Origin: Nostoc sp. MS1
Lineage (GTDB): Bacteria; Cyanobacteriota; Cyanobacteriia; Cyanobacteriales; Nostocaceae
Assembly (NCBI RefSeq): GCF_019976755.1
Contig: NZ_AP023441.1
Coordinates: forward strand, 124,001 to 188,000
DNA: 64,000 nt
Reading direction: 5' to 3'
How positions within the stretch are numbered: position 1 is the first letter of the stretch; each line of letters begins with the position of its first letter. Positions 1 to 7,454 of the stretch are shown here, one piece after another. The position numbers and the translations under genes are program-made. The notes below the pieces were generated by a model. That model saw only the letters and a list, made by a program, of their open reading frames with translations, did no database searches and had not been told where the DNA came from.

Positions 1-58
1 GCGTCCAATAAAGGAATTAGTCGCCACTGCTTGCTACCCATCAGGAGTTTATAATTAC

Positions 59-538
59 TTAAGCTGCACCAAATTCTGATTGTAAGGCTTCATCATTGTC
101 ATCGGCGACAGTAGCCACAATAGTAATCAGCCGTGAGACTTCCCCAGGAGATATTTCTGCCAAGGTGCGGATAGAAATAACCACTACTTGATTTTCAATA
201 ATGCCAAAACGGGCTTCAAAAGTACCAGAACAGTTCAACTCCAATAGATGACGCAATAACTTAGGTTCATCCTTAGCTGGTAAGTGGAGAACAGTTGACC
301 ACACTGTAATAGTATCTTCATCGGTTGTTCCAGTCAGTTGAACAAATACTTCGACAGTGCCATATTTGAACTTCCATAGATAACCACCCTCTGGAGTGTG
401 GCTAACCATTGCACTATCATCTTGTTCTAGAGAGTCGATGACATTTTCAATGATTTCTACATGATTAATGCTAGTTTTTTCGGAAATTAGTTCTTCAATG
501 CGTTCGTCGTTAGTTAGGTTTTCTTGGTAAGTTGCCAT
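59..538 (-). CDS. YbjN-domain protein
   Basis: A 159-residue soluble acidic protein that looks like the YbjN / type III secretion chaperone-like fold of cyanobacteria. The N-terminus is a short helical segment. It is followed by alternating beta-strand sequence (GYLWKFKYGTVEVFVQLTG, then an LLRHLLELN helix), the usual YbjN pattern. No signal peptide or membrane segment is seen. Members of this family are of unclear function, often proposed as chaperone-like or stress-related. The gene is divergent from the DUF99 gene across about 140 bp. Only a weak purine-rich stretch precedes the ATG. The family call rests on overall pattern, not on a catalytic motif. Confidence 0.6.
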   Translation of the reverse strand: MATYQENLTNDERIEELISEKTSINHVEIIENVIDSLEQDDSAMVSHTPEGGYLWKFKYGTVEVFVQLTGTTDEDTITVWSTVLHLPAKDEPKLLRHLLELNCSGTFEARFGIIENQVVVISIRTLAEISPGEVSRLITIVATVADDNDEALQSEFGAA

Positions 539-677
539 AGAAATTTCTCTCTAAATATATTTTCTGTTATCTACACATACTTTATACCTTGAGAAGAAAG
601 CATAGTTTTAGCACCTAAAGAGTAAATTTAGATTAGATGAGTGTATGATTATTTTGCCTCTGCCGAAGGCAAACATC

Positions 678-1262
678 ATGGAATTAGAAACTCTGCTGCG
701 AAATCGTCGTAAAATCCGCGCTATAGGTTTTGATGATGCGCCATTTGTGCGGCATACGGCTCAACCTGTAGGAGTTGCAGGAGTTATTTGTGCCGGAACC
801 CGGTTTGAGGGTATGGTTTGGGGGGAAATAGACGCTGACGGCTGGAATGCAACCGATACTCTCTGTCAATTACTCATAGGAGGTAAATTTCTCTCCCAAA
901 TTCATGTAGTTTTGTTAGATGGAATTTCTTTAGGTGGTTTTAATATAGTTGACTTACCCTTACTATCAGAACGACTAGAACGTCCTTGTATTGCCGTGAT
1001 GCGAAAGCAACCCAGACTAACTGCTATCATCCACGCTATGCAAAGATTACCATACCCAGACAAACGCCTAGAAGTTTTGCGTCGTGCTGGCCCTGTTTAT
1101 GAACATCCCCCATTTTATTTTCAAGTTTGCGGTGCTGATGCTGAAGTTACAGCCCAAGTTTTAGAACAACTTACAGACTGCGGCCACGTTCCCGAAGCCT
1201 TACGCCTAGCCCATTTGATAGCCTCTGCTGTAGTCAAAGGGGAGAGTGGGAGGCAGGCGTGA
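678..1262 (+). CDS. DUF99 family protein (endonuclease V-like fold)
   Basis: The protein begins MELETLLRNRRKIRAIGFDD and continues with the GVICAGTRFEGMVWG strand and VVLLDGISLGGFNIVD, which are hallmarks of the DUF99 family. This family is structurally related to endonuclease V and some archaeal members are called endonuclease dU. An in-frame ATG 33 nt upstream (645) is possible, but the family start fits 678. The Asp in GFDDAPF and the Asp in LLDGIS are candidate metal ligands by analogy with endonuclease V. The C-terminal tail runs directly into low-complexity repeats after ATAC-type codons, so the last residues may not be conserved. Cellular role is not established. Confidence 0.7.
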   Translation: MELETLLRNRRKIRAIGFDDAPFVRHTAQPVGVAGVICAGTRFEGMVWGEIDADGWNATDTLCQLLIGGKFLSQIHVVLLDGISLGGFNIVDLPLLSERLERPCIAVMRKQPRLTAIIHAMQRLPYPDKRLEVLRRAGPVYEHPPFYFQVCGADAEVTAQVLEQLTDCGHVPEALRLAHLIASAVVKGESGRQA

Positions 1263-1327
1263 GGGAGATGAGGGAGATGAGGGAGGAGGGGAGAAAAAAC
1301 AAACTGTCAACTGTCAACTGTCAACTG
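1261..1327. repeat. Short tandem repeats (STRR) between convergent genes
   Basis: Units of GAGGGAGAT followed by about three and a half copies of AACTGTC fill the space between the convergent DUF99 and phosphorylase genes. The CAACTGT-type heptamer belongs to the STRR class known from heterocystous cyanobacteria. The repeat supplies the last codons and stop of the minus-strand gene that ends at 1307. Confidence 0.85.
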
Positions 1328-2227
1328 ACTAATTCCAACTTCTTTAAGAATATTCATGGGGCCGTGTTGTTTGAGGAGTTGCATTTCTAATTCGTTCTTA
1401 ACTAGCAAAGCGCCGGCGAACCCTAAAGAGTTGACGGAAATAGATTGGAAATGTTCTTGCGATCGCGGTATAATCAACATCCATTCTCTTGTGGCTAATA
1501 AGTTATAAGCACCGGGTTGTTGATTACCATCAACCTCTAAACCTACGGCACACATTAACTTATGATAAATCTCTAAGGTTGCTTGCGCCCCTACTAAGGG
1601 CGAATCTATCCAAGCTGGTTGTAATTTAGCGAAAGCATGGATAAATGGTAGCCCTGGTATAGTTGCGATCGCATCTGAAAATTTTGCTGATGTTAATAGT
1701 AGTGCAATGGGTATCTGCGGTTGTGATGCTGCAAAAGGTAATGGTACTAGTTGCAAGTGTTTATGTCTTTGACTAGCGCCTGCAAGCTTCCCACTATTGT
1801 AGAACACTAAACCATCCATCCCTGCCAAACAAGCCCACATAGCAGCAAAATCTTCTACTGTCAGCAAGCTTTCCTGTTCTTCAAAATGGCGGGTAATAAT
1901 CAGTAAATGATAGTCAACAACATTAAATTTATTCAATATACATACATGAGTCTCAGAAATATCTGAGATAAATAAATCCTGTTCGTAAGGCAGAAAGGGA
2001 TTAAAATCCTTGCCAGCCGCAGCTTGCTTGTTCTGCTTTTTTTTGGCTGCATTCTTGCGAGCCAGATTAGCTAATATCCTGACTAAAAAGTTAACTCCAT
2101 CCTGTTCAACAAATTCAAATTCCGTCGGTATCGATAGCAGCGCACCACAATTTAACGCATATTCCGTTTGTTCTTTTACTTGATGCCACAATGTGTCAGG
2201 TTTGAGTAATATTTGCCCTTCAGTCAT
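1307..2227 (-). CDS. ATP adenylyltransferase / Ap4A phosphorylase-like protein
   Basis: A 306-residue protein of the HIT-like superfamily resembling Ap4A phosphorylases (DUF4922 / ATP adenylyltransferase). These degrade diadenosine tetraphosphate to ADP and ATP. Visible marks are NPFLPYEQDLFISDI, then the HLLIITRHFEEQ strand, and a histidine-triad-like segment GASQRHKHLQLVPLP near residue 155, where the nucleotidyl-accepting His lies. Length is normal for the family. A lysine-rich stretch around residue 60 is an unusual linker. The C-terminal residues QLTVDS and the stop are encoded by STRR repeat DNA, so the end is probably replaced or extended. Likely cytoplasmic and monocistronic. Confidence 0.75.
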   Translation of the reverse strand: MTEGQILLKPDTLWHQVKEQTEYALNCGALLSIPTEFEFVEQDGVNFLVRILANLARKNAAKKKQNKQAAAGKDFNPFLPYEQDLFISDISETHVCILNKFNVVDYHLLIITRHFEEQESLLTVEDFAAMWACLAGMDGLVFYNSGKLAGASQRHKHLQLVPLPFAASQPQIPIALLLTSAKFSDAIATIPGLPFIHAFAKLQPAWIDSPLVGAQATLEIYHKLMCAVGLEVDGNQQPGAYNLLATREWMLIIPRSQEHFQSISVNSLGFAGALLVKNELEMQLLKQHGPMNILKEVGISQLTVDS

Positions 2228-2402
2228 GGTTACGTTGCTACGCTACAAACACGTTAAATCATAACTCTTCACCACTCCCTATTCCCCACTCTCCATTTCA
2301 TACTCTCCATTTTCATAAAACTTACACACAACTCAAAAACTCCACTCATAATTGAGTGAAGTTTTGTAAATTTTATTTGATTAAATTATTAATCCCTTAA
2401 TC

Positions 2403-2507
2403 CTAAAATACGCTCATGATGGCGATGATGCTAGCACTGGTCAGCATGATGAAACCGCCCAAAAACATATACTCACGCACTGGTGTTTGGGATTTGGTAG
2501 TTTTCAT
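2403..2507 (-). CDS. Small single-span membrane protein (34 aa)
   Basis: An unlabelled small reading frame of 34 residues: a charged N-terminus beginning MKTTKSQTPVREYMFLGG, then a hydrophobic helix rich in Ile, Met, Ala and Ser that runs to the C-terminus SVF. Its size and one-helix plan resemble the low-molecular-weight subunits of photosynthetic or NDH-1 complexes, but I do not recognise the family. It has no ExxNGR-type chlorophyll-binding motif of high-light-inducible proteins. A hairpin-free AT-rich region lies upstream. It stands alone between the phosphorylase and cysH genes. Coding status is inferred from the clean membrane-protein composition and a plausible ATG. Confidence 0.5.
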   Translation of the reverse strand: MKTTKSQTPVREYMFLGGFIMLTSASIIAIMSVF

Positions 2508-2877
2508 GTCCGTAAAATCCTTTAATCTAGCTGTTATATTCAACAATATCAGTTTCAGTATTAATAGCTATTAAAAAGAGCCAAAACTTAAAATAGCGTA
2601 AATTTTCTTAGTAAAGACTATAGTGTTTGCTTAATAATTCATTTATAAAGATAGTTAGAATAACTAATCAATAAAATATTTATATCTTTAAGCATTAGTT
2701 AATAAATTTTGTATATAAAAAAGAGTCGAAGAAACTTATCTTGAGAAAATGTACCTTCAAAGTAGTGATTTCCGTACTATATAATTACCTAAATTCCCTT
2801 ATATCCGAGCGATGTATGAGCCTTTGTGTTATAAAATGAAATGTACTCAAGGTAACAATATTTAACTGGAAATTCTC
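2508..2877. other. AT-rich intergenic region upstream of cysH
   Basis: This stretch lies between two divergent genes (the 34-aa membrane protein and cysH) and presumably holds both promoters. I see no further credible reading frame, hairpin or RNA gene, and no confident -10/-35 pair can be named. Confidence 0.5.
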
Positions 2878-3603
2878 ATGACAGCTTCCACGGTAACTAT
2901 AAACCAAACAACCGAATTTGATTTAGAGCAATTAAATCAACAGTTTGAAACTGCTACTCCCAAAGAAATTCTTGCATGGTCTATAGAAAATATCCCTACA
3001 GGACTAGTACAAACTAGTGCCTTTAACGTGGATGACTTGGTAATTACCCATATCCTTTATAGTGAACTCCAGCATCCAGTACCAGTAATCTTCCTAGACA
3101 CTCTTTACCACTTCCCCCAAACCTTAGAACTCGTTGCTAAAGCTAAAGAGATATACAACTTAGACCTACAAACTTACAAAACCCCAGATGTAGACAGCCG
3201 TGAAGCTTTTGTTGCTAAATACGGTGAAGGCCTATGGGATAAAGATATTGCTCAATTCCACCAAGTTACCAAAATTGAACCCTTACAACGCGGTTTAGAC
3301 GAACTCAACACCATTGCATGGATTACAGGCCGCCGTCGTGACCAAGCCGTTACCCGTGCTAATATGCCTATATTTGAATTAGATGGCAAAGGTCGCTTAA
3401 AAGTAAATCCTCTAGCTAATTGGACACGTAAAGATAGCTGGGATTACGTAGCCGAACATGGTGTAATTTACAATCCCCTCCACGACCAAGGTTATCCCAG
3501 CATTGGCGACGAACCCATCACCACCAAAGTTGGTGAAGGCGAAGACGAACGCGCCGGACGGTGGCGCGGAAGCAATAAAACTGAGTGTGGTATTCATATT
3601 TAA
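2878..3603 (+). CDS. cysH: Phosphoadenylyl-sulfate reductase (thioredoxin)
   Basis: CysH reduces PAPS to sulfite in assimilatory sulfate reduction, using thioredoxin. The 241-residue length is typical. Visible signatures are the PP-loop-type core (SAFNVDDLVITHIL in place of SFGAEDVVLIDLI-type sequence), VIFLDTLYHFPQTLELV, the ITGRRRDQAVTRANMP segment, VNPLANWTRKDSWDYV, and the C-terminal KTECGIHI with the catalytic Cys of the ECG(L/I)H motif. Extra Cys pairs expected of Fe-S APS reductases (CC...CxxC) are absent, so this is the PAPS-specific type. It appears monocistronic with its own promoter region and a strong terminator directly after the stop. Confidence 0.93.
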   Translation: MTASTVTINQTTEFDLEQLNQQFETATPKEILAWSIENIPTGLVQTSAFNVDDLVITHILYSELQHPVPVIFLDTLYHFPQTLELVAKAKEIYNLDLQTYKTPDVDSREAFVAKYGEGLWDKDIAQFHQVTKIEPLQRGLDELNTIAWITGRRRDQAVTRANMPIFELDGKGRLKVNPLANWTRKDSWDYVAEHGVIYNPLHDQGYPSIGDEPITTKVGEGEDERAGRWRGSNKTECGIHI

Positions 3604-3609
3604 GAAGAA

Positions 3610-3637
3610 GTAGAGACGTTGTAAACAACGTCTCTAC
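3610..3637 (+). terminator. Hairpin terminator after cysH
   Basis: A perfect 12-bp inverted repeat (GTAGAGACGTTG / CAACGTCTCTAC) with a TAAA loop begins 6 nt after the cysH stop and is followed by a T-rich stretch. The same arm sequence is a common dispersed motif in Nostoc-type genomes, so it may be both a repeat and a terminator. Confidence 0.75.
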
Positions 3638-3841
3638 TTGATTATTTTTCCAAAAAAGTATCTCTAAAGCAGCTAATTCTGCTTTTGTTTCTGCGTCAAT
3701 CTGTGGCATGGGTTGCTGCATAATTGAATAAAGCGATCGCTTCTGCACTGTTGCACCCTGTAAACCCAACCCCTGCAAGAAACTTTAATTTTTGCTATCA
3801 TCTGCGGACGATCAGCTTTAGAGTCTATTTATAAAGTAATG

Positions 3842-3946
3842 CTAAGTTGACCCATCATATCTATTTGGGTCTTTTTTCTCCTTTTTTTTCTTAGGATCTT
3901 TCTTTGGTTTTTTGACTTCTTTGTTGCCGTTTTTTTCCTTAGACAT
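3842..3946 (-). CDS. Lysine-rich small basic protein (34 aa)
   Basis: A small open frame on the minus strand encoding 34 residues, starting MSKEKNGNKEVKKPKKDPKK and ending with DPNRYDGST. About half the residues are Lys or Glu/Asp, with Pro, so it should be disordered and strongly basic. A GGAG-like purine stretch (GGAGATTGCTA) lies at suitable spacing before the ATG. Small proteins of this style recur in filamentous cyanobacteria without known function. Nucleic-acid or ribosome binding is possible but not shown. It stands between cysH and the allophycocyanin gene. Confidence 0.55.
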   Translation of the reverse strand: MSKEKNGNKEVKKPKKDPKKKKEKKDPNRYDGST

Positions 3947-4089
3947 TAGCAATCTCCATTGTAGTAATAAATAAAGTTGTTATAGTGTGATTAAGTTTTA
4001 CCTTATTCAACATTTCGTAGAACTCTAGCTAGACTTCTGTCAAACACTGCGGCTAGCTTCGCCTTAAATAGTCAAGCATGGTTATTACC

Positions 4090-4575
4090 CTACTGAAGTC
4101 CAGCGATTAAATAATCAAAATAACCGCCTAATTCGTTCGTATCTTCTGCTGATATCATAGATGTAGCAACATTCTTCATTGCACGTATACTTTCAGAAAC
4201 CGCTTCAATCGGAGTGCCAAGAGACCTGTACATTTCACGAGCGCCGATAATTCCAATCTCCTGAATAGGAGTTGAATCACCAGCTACAATACTGTAAGTA
4301 ATTAACCGTAGATAATAATCCATATCTCGTAGGCAAGTTGCAGTCATTTCCTGTCCGTAAGCATTGCCCCCAGGAGAGATAATATCTGGGCGTTTTTGAA
4401 ACAGTTGGTTTGCAGATTGTTTAACAATACGCTCCCTGTTTTCATTTAAAGCCTGAACAAGACGTAGACGGCGCTCACCACTCTTAATAAAGCTTTTAAT
4501 TGGCTCAAGTTCGCCAGGGGTGAAATAGCGAGCTTCGCTATCTGCACCAAGAATCGACTTTATGATCAAGCTCAT
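4090..4575 (-). CDS. apcA2: Allophycocyanin alpha-like subunit (ApcA2 type)
   Basis: A 161-residue phycobiliprotein closely matching allophycocyanin alpha subunits: SGERRLRLVQALNENRERIV, QKRPDIISPGGNAYG, and MTATCLRDMDYYLRLITYSI, in which Cys81 is the phycocyanobilin attachment site. The C-terminus FDYLIAGLQ is ApcA-like. It resembles ApcA rather than ApcD. It is not next to apcB or apcC, so it is an extra, solitary copy like the apcA2 genes of Anabaena, probably a minor phycobilisome-core or specialised subunit. AGGAG sits 8 nt before the ATG (minus strand). About 1.7 kb away is nblA, whose product triggers phycobilisome breakdown. Confidence 0.85.
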   Translation of the reverse strand: MSLIIKSILGADSEARYFTPGELEPIKSFIKSGERRLRLVQALNENRERIVKQSANQLFQKRPDIISPGGNAYGQEMTATCLRDMDYYLRLITYSIVAGDSTPIQEIGIIGAREMYRSLGTPIEAVSESIRAMKNVATSMISAEDTNELGGYFDYLIAGLQ

Positions 4576-5153
4576 TAATATACTCCTAGAAAAAGAAAAT
4601 ATTTTCGGCTTACCTATTAGAATGCTAGGGGTAAATTAACTAGCGCACTTAGATAAACTACAATTTAGATGAAAAAATTATTGTGGCTGATTCATTTCAA
4701 ATCAACTGCTCTAAGATTTATTTACCTTCGTAGAGATAGCTAAATAACTGCTAGAAAATAGCAAATGAATTTCTGATGATTTGCATCGTTATTGCCGTTG
4801 TGTATTTACATCATAGCAGTTATTTTTTACTTAAATTTTTATTTAAGCATAACTATCTATTTCACATGAGCAAATACTGAATTTCGTCTTTTATTTAAAA
4901 TAATTTAATACTAAGTATTGTTTTTGAGCAGATATATAAAATAGGCTTAATTTTGGTTCAGTGTAGGTGTTTGGAGACTTCGCCAAAGGTATTAACGTAT
5001 TTACATCCCAGTTCAAAATTTATTTTGTCATCTCTTAAGATATCCTTGATAAAGGACAGATTTAATATCAAATCCTTTCTTTTAGTAGAAGTTTGCAATA
5101 ATGCCCAATTCACTGCCATATCCGTGTAAGAACTTACGGTTTGGAAAATAAAT
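4576..5153. other. Intergenic region, AT-rich, no gene seen
   Basis: About 580 bp between the divergent apcA2-like gene and the coiled-coil protein gene. It should contain the promoters of both. I see no clear reading frame, hairpin or RNA gene; a fragment near 4972-4992 (GGAGACTTCGCCAAAGG) resembles a dispersed repeat remnant. Confidence 0.5.
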
Positions 5154-5627
5154 ATGGAATCTGAAAAAAATCAAACGGAAAAGCCGATAAATTATCAAGT
5201 CTTATTAGCTGCTGCCAAGGAAGCTTTAAAACTTGAATACCAGAGATCAGCCGTTTTAACCTCACAACTGGAAGCCATAAAAATTGAGTTAAAGCAAGTT
5301 CAACTTGAAAACAAAATCTTGAGAGAGAGTAGTTATGAAGATGTAGTTAAGCATTTTGAAACACGCCTACAACAAGTAGAGGCACGCTCTCTTAAAACCG
5401 AAGTGCGTCAAAATTTCTTTGAAATGAATGGTTGCCGGGATGATGAAAGCTTCGATACTCTATGGGAGAGCATTAAGAGTAAGATTCAGATCCAAGATGG
5501 TGAAGTGCGAATTGTTTCTCAAAATGGCACTCCTAAGTTTACCTTAAATGGCAAGCTCATGACTTTAAGAGATTTCCTTCAATCCCTCAAACAAGACCCT
5601 ATCTCAAGCAAATTTTTCGTGAACTAG
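5154..5627 (+). CDS. Hypothetical coiled-coil protein
   Basis: A 157-residue protein with no family I can name. Residues about 15-70 are a heptad-rich helix with the look of a coiled coil (LTSQLEAIKIELKQVQLEN). A central segment contains Cys-Arg-Asp-Asp, and the C-terminal third is a compact beta/alpha stretch (VRIVSQNGTPKFTLNGKLM) ending in a basic helix. There is no signal peptide or membrane segment. The plan (coiled coil then a short conserved tail) is reminiscent of phage or plasmid-borne small proteins, but no phage genes flank it. A weak purine-rich site precedes the ATG. It appears monocistronic. Confidence 0.5.
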   Translation: MESEKNQTEKPINYQVLLAAAKEALKLEYQRSAVLTSQLEAIKIELKQVQLENKILRESSYEDVVKHFETRLQQVEARSLKTEVRQNFFEMNGCRDDESFDTLWESIKSKIQIQDGEVRIVSQNGTPKFTLNGKLMTLRDFLQSLKQDPISSKFFVN

Positions 5628-5759
5628 CTTACTTTGCCTCTCCTCGATAGATTTCTTCTTCATTCCACAATCCTTAAAACCAATTCACTTTACTTGGTAT
5701 TGAGCCAAGAATGCCCTCCGTAAGTGGTAGTCACGCCCCTAAATTTAAGTATTCATGAA

Positions 5760-5852
5760 TAGACTTCTTGCAGAAATAGTGGAAAGGGAAAGGAACTCAA
5801 AACCCTTTCCCTTTCCCCTAGAGTGCAGAAATATATTTTTGCAAGAGGTCTA
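5760..5852. repeat. MITE-like nested palindrome
   Basis: A 93-bp element with 13-bp terminal inverted repeats (TAGACTTCTTGCA / TGCAAGAGGTCTA, one mismatch). It encloses a second inverted repeat (GGAAAGGGAAAGG / CCTTTCCCTTTCC). The left terminal sequence recurs at about 49963. The right end supplies the stop codon of the small minus-strand gene at 5850-6008. Confidence 0.7.
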
Positions 5853-6008
5853 ATTCTGTATTGTTGGTGAAATTACTGAGACAGAAGGTGTGCGATCGCT
5901 ACGGTATTCCATAAATCCTAAATAGCCCAAGAACAGCATTAGCCCGACTAAAGTAGCAATCTGAATAGATTTTTCGATTGTGATCAAGCTGTGTAGCAAC
6001 TTGTCCAT
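5850..6008 (-). CDS. Small single-span membrane protein (52 aa)
   Basis: A 52-residue frame that begins MDKLLHSLITIEKSIQIATL, followed by a hydrophobic helix (LVGLMLFLGYLGFM) and a soluble tail (EYRSDRTPSVSVISPTIQN). It is a predicted one-helix membrane protein of unknown function. The start codon is followed by a convincing amphipathic/hydrophobic pattern, and HIP1 lies inside the coding region. The stop codon TAG is contributed by the right terminal repeat of the palindromic element at 5760-5852, so the C-terminus may have been altered by that insertion. Coding status is inferred. Confidence 0.45.
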   Translation of the reverse strand: MDKLLHSLITIEKSIQIATLVGLMLFLGYLGFMEYRSDRTPSVSVISPTIQN

Positions 6009-6252
6009 TGGAATCCTTGGAATCTCGTTATAGTTTTGCTTTTTAGGTGACTACAACACTTTTGACTATGTTTTCATAAAACTTGCGATCGCTGCATTGT
6101 AGAGCTTGTATTCATTCTAGTTAATAAATCGAGATAAGCAGTAGTTCTTGTTAAAGTAACACAGAGACTTTGAATGGCTCGTAGTTTAATTGTTGAGTAA
6201 TCCGTTCCTAGCTAAAGCCCGGTACTCCCAAGAGCCACAAAAATAATAACCC

Positions 6253-6444
6253 CTAGATAGCGTTTGAATCTAGCTTCCACTCATGCTTGAGTAATTCCTG
6301 GTATGTCGATTCTCGAATCATCATCTGCTTATACAGCATGAGCAAAAACTCTTGAGCTTGTTCACGGGACATTTGCTGTACTTGGTCAGCAAAGGTTCTC
6401 AGGCTAAATTCTTGTTCTAAAGATAATGTCATGGGTTGGTTCAT
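6253..6444 (-). CDS. nblA: Phycobilisome degradation protein NblA
   Basis: NblA is a small adaptor that binds phycobiliproteins and the ClpC chaperone to drive phycobilisome proteolysis in nitrogen or sulfur starvation. The 63-residue protein has the family pattern: MNQPMTLSLEQEFSLRTFAD at the start, MSREQAQEFLLMLYKQMM in the middle, and TYQELLKHEW near the C-terminus. Length is typical. Two ATGs lie close together; the first matches family starts. A short perfect palindrome sits about 12 nt upstream of the start and there is no obvious Shine-Dalgarno, so translation may be structurally controlled. Co-location with an apcA-like gene fits a pigment-turnover role. Confidence 0.93.
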   Translation of the reverse strand: MNQPMTLSLEQEFSLRTFADQVQQMSREQAQEFLLMLYKQMMIRESTYQELLKHEWKLDSNAI

Positions 6445-6456
6445 TGTTGGTTAAAT

Positions 6457-6470
6457 CGCCCAACTGGGCG
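6457..6470 (-). promoter_or_regulatory. Palindrome in the nblA leader
   Basis: CGCCCA-AC-TGGGCG is a perfect 6-bp stem 12 nt before the nblA start codon. In RNA it would form a small stable hairpin next to the initiation region; in DNA it could be an operator. Function is inferred from position only. Confidence 0.4.
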
Positions 6471-6793
6471 AAAACTTTTTTGGTAAATGCTGAAAATCTT
6501 GAGAGGAAGTGTTCATACCTAGCTGCCTTTAGTAGCCATACACTCATTAAGCTATTGGGCATTCTCCTCTTTAGTGGTATCGTACCTAATTTATGAATTT
6601 ATATTAATAAGTATAACAAAATATTTACAAAACTGAGACGATCGCAAATCAAAACTTAGATACATCCTGTGCCACTGATACCTCAGATATCCTTATAGTC
6701 AAAGCGTAAAAAGCTAGGCTGCATTAGCTTCTATTTTCTTTGAGGAAGTAATTAGTGAACAGGCAAGCGCATCCAGTAAGTTATATATAAGAT
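6471..6793. other. Divergent promoter region of nblA and arfB
   Basis: About 320 bp of AT-rich sequence between two divergent genes. It presumably carries the nitrogen- or stress-responsive nblA promoter, but I cannot point to a clear NtcA (GTA-N8-TAC) site. No further gene is seen. Confidence 0.5.
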
Positions 6794-7207
6794 ATGCTGC
6801 AAATTAAAAATAAAATCATCATTCCTGACAGCGAACTTGAAATTAGTGCCATTCGTTCTCAGGGGGCAGGAGGCCAAAACGTTAACAAGGTTGCTACAGC
6901 TATTCACTTACGCTTTGATATTAAAGCTTCATCACTACCCTCTTTTTATAAACAGCAACTATTGAAGCTAAACGACCGACGAATTACCCAGGAGGGAGTT
7001 GTTGTTATCAAAGCTCAAGAACATCGCAGCCAAGATAAAAACCGGGAAGAAGCTTTGCAACGGCTCAAGCAACTCATACTAAGCGCAGTCGAACTACCCG
7101 AAATACGTAAACCTACCAAACCAACTCGCAGTTCTCAAAAAAAACGACTTGACAGTAAAACTAAGCGAGGACAGATTAAGTCCATTAGACGGCAGGTTAT
7201 TGATTAA
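6794..7207 (+). CDS. arfB: Ribosome-rescue factor / peptidyl-tRNA hydrolase ArfB (YaeJ)
   Basis: ArfB enters the A site of stalled ribosomes without a stop codon and hydrolyses the peptidyl-tRNA. The 137-residue protein has the release-factor catalytic motif SQGAGGQNVNKV with GGQ at residues 26-28, a following compact domain, and a C-terminal basic tail (KPTRSSQKKRLDSKTKRGQI) that in the family inserts into the mRNA channel. It lacks the codon-recognition domains of RF1/RF2, and its length is typical of ArfB. The ATG at 6794 is supported by the family N-terminus (LQIKNKIIIPDSELE). It is followed by an inverted repeat and a DEAD-box helicase gene. Confidence 0.92.
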   Translation: MLQIKNKIIIPDSELEISAIRSQGAGGQNVNKVATAIHLRFDIKASSLPSFYKQQLLKLNDRRITQEGVVVIKAQEHRSQDKNREEALQRLKQLILSAVELPEIRKPTKPTRSSQKKRLDSKTKRGQIKSIRRQVID

Positions 7208-7260
7208 AAGGTAAATGTATGGTGTATGAAAAGATTAATGCTCGTCTTGCACTGACTCCT

Positions 7261-7303
7261 CAGTTCGCTTGTTTGCTTAACGACAATTCAAACAAGCGAA
7301 CTG
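7261..7303. repeat. 15-bp perfect inverted repeat between arfB and helicase
   Basis: CAGTTCGCTTGTTTG and its exact complement are separated by 13 nt. No T-run follows, so it is not an ideal terminator; it may act as an attenuating hairpin or a protein site in front of the helicase gene. Confidence 0.6.
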
Positions 7304-7454
7304 ACGTTACAATATAGACTGCATTCTGTTGAAATGCAGGATTGCGGCATTCGCTATCAGTCTTTGCGCCACCGTCCATCCCAGTTTTATATTGTTCGTC
7401 TGCCTAAGACTGATGCCGCCAATAGCGACAGGCCGATGTTATTTACGGAGTTCT

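Noticed and set aside
3518..3778. 86-codon minus-strand frame overlapping the cysH 3' end
   Set aside because: Half of it is antisense to cysH and the terminator; the remaining part (IMQQPMPQIDAETKAELAAL) has no start site or family support, though it could be a gene scrap.
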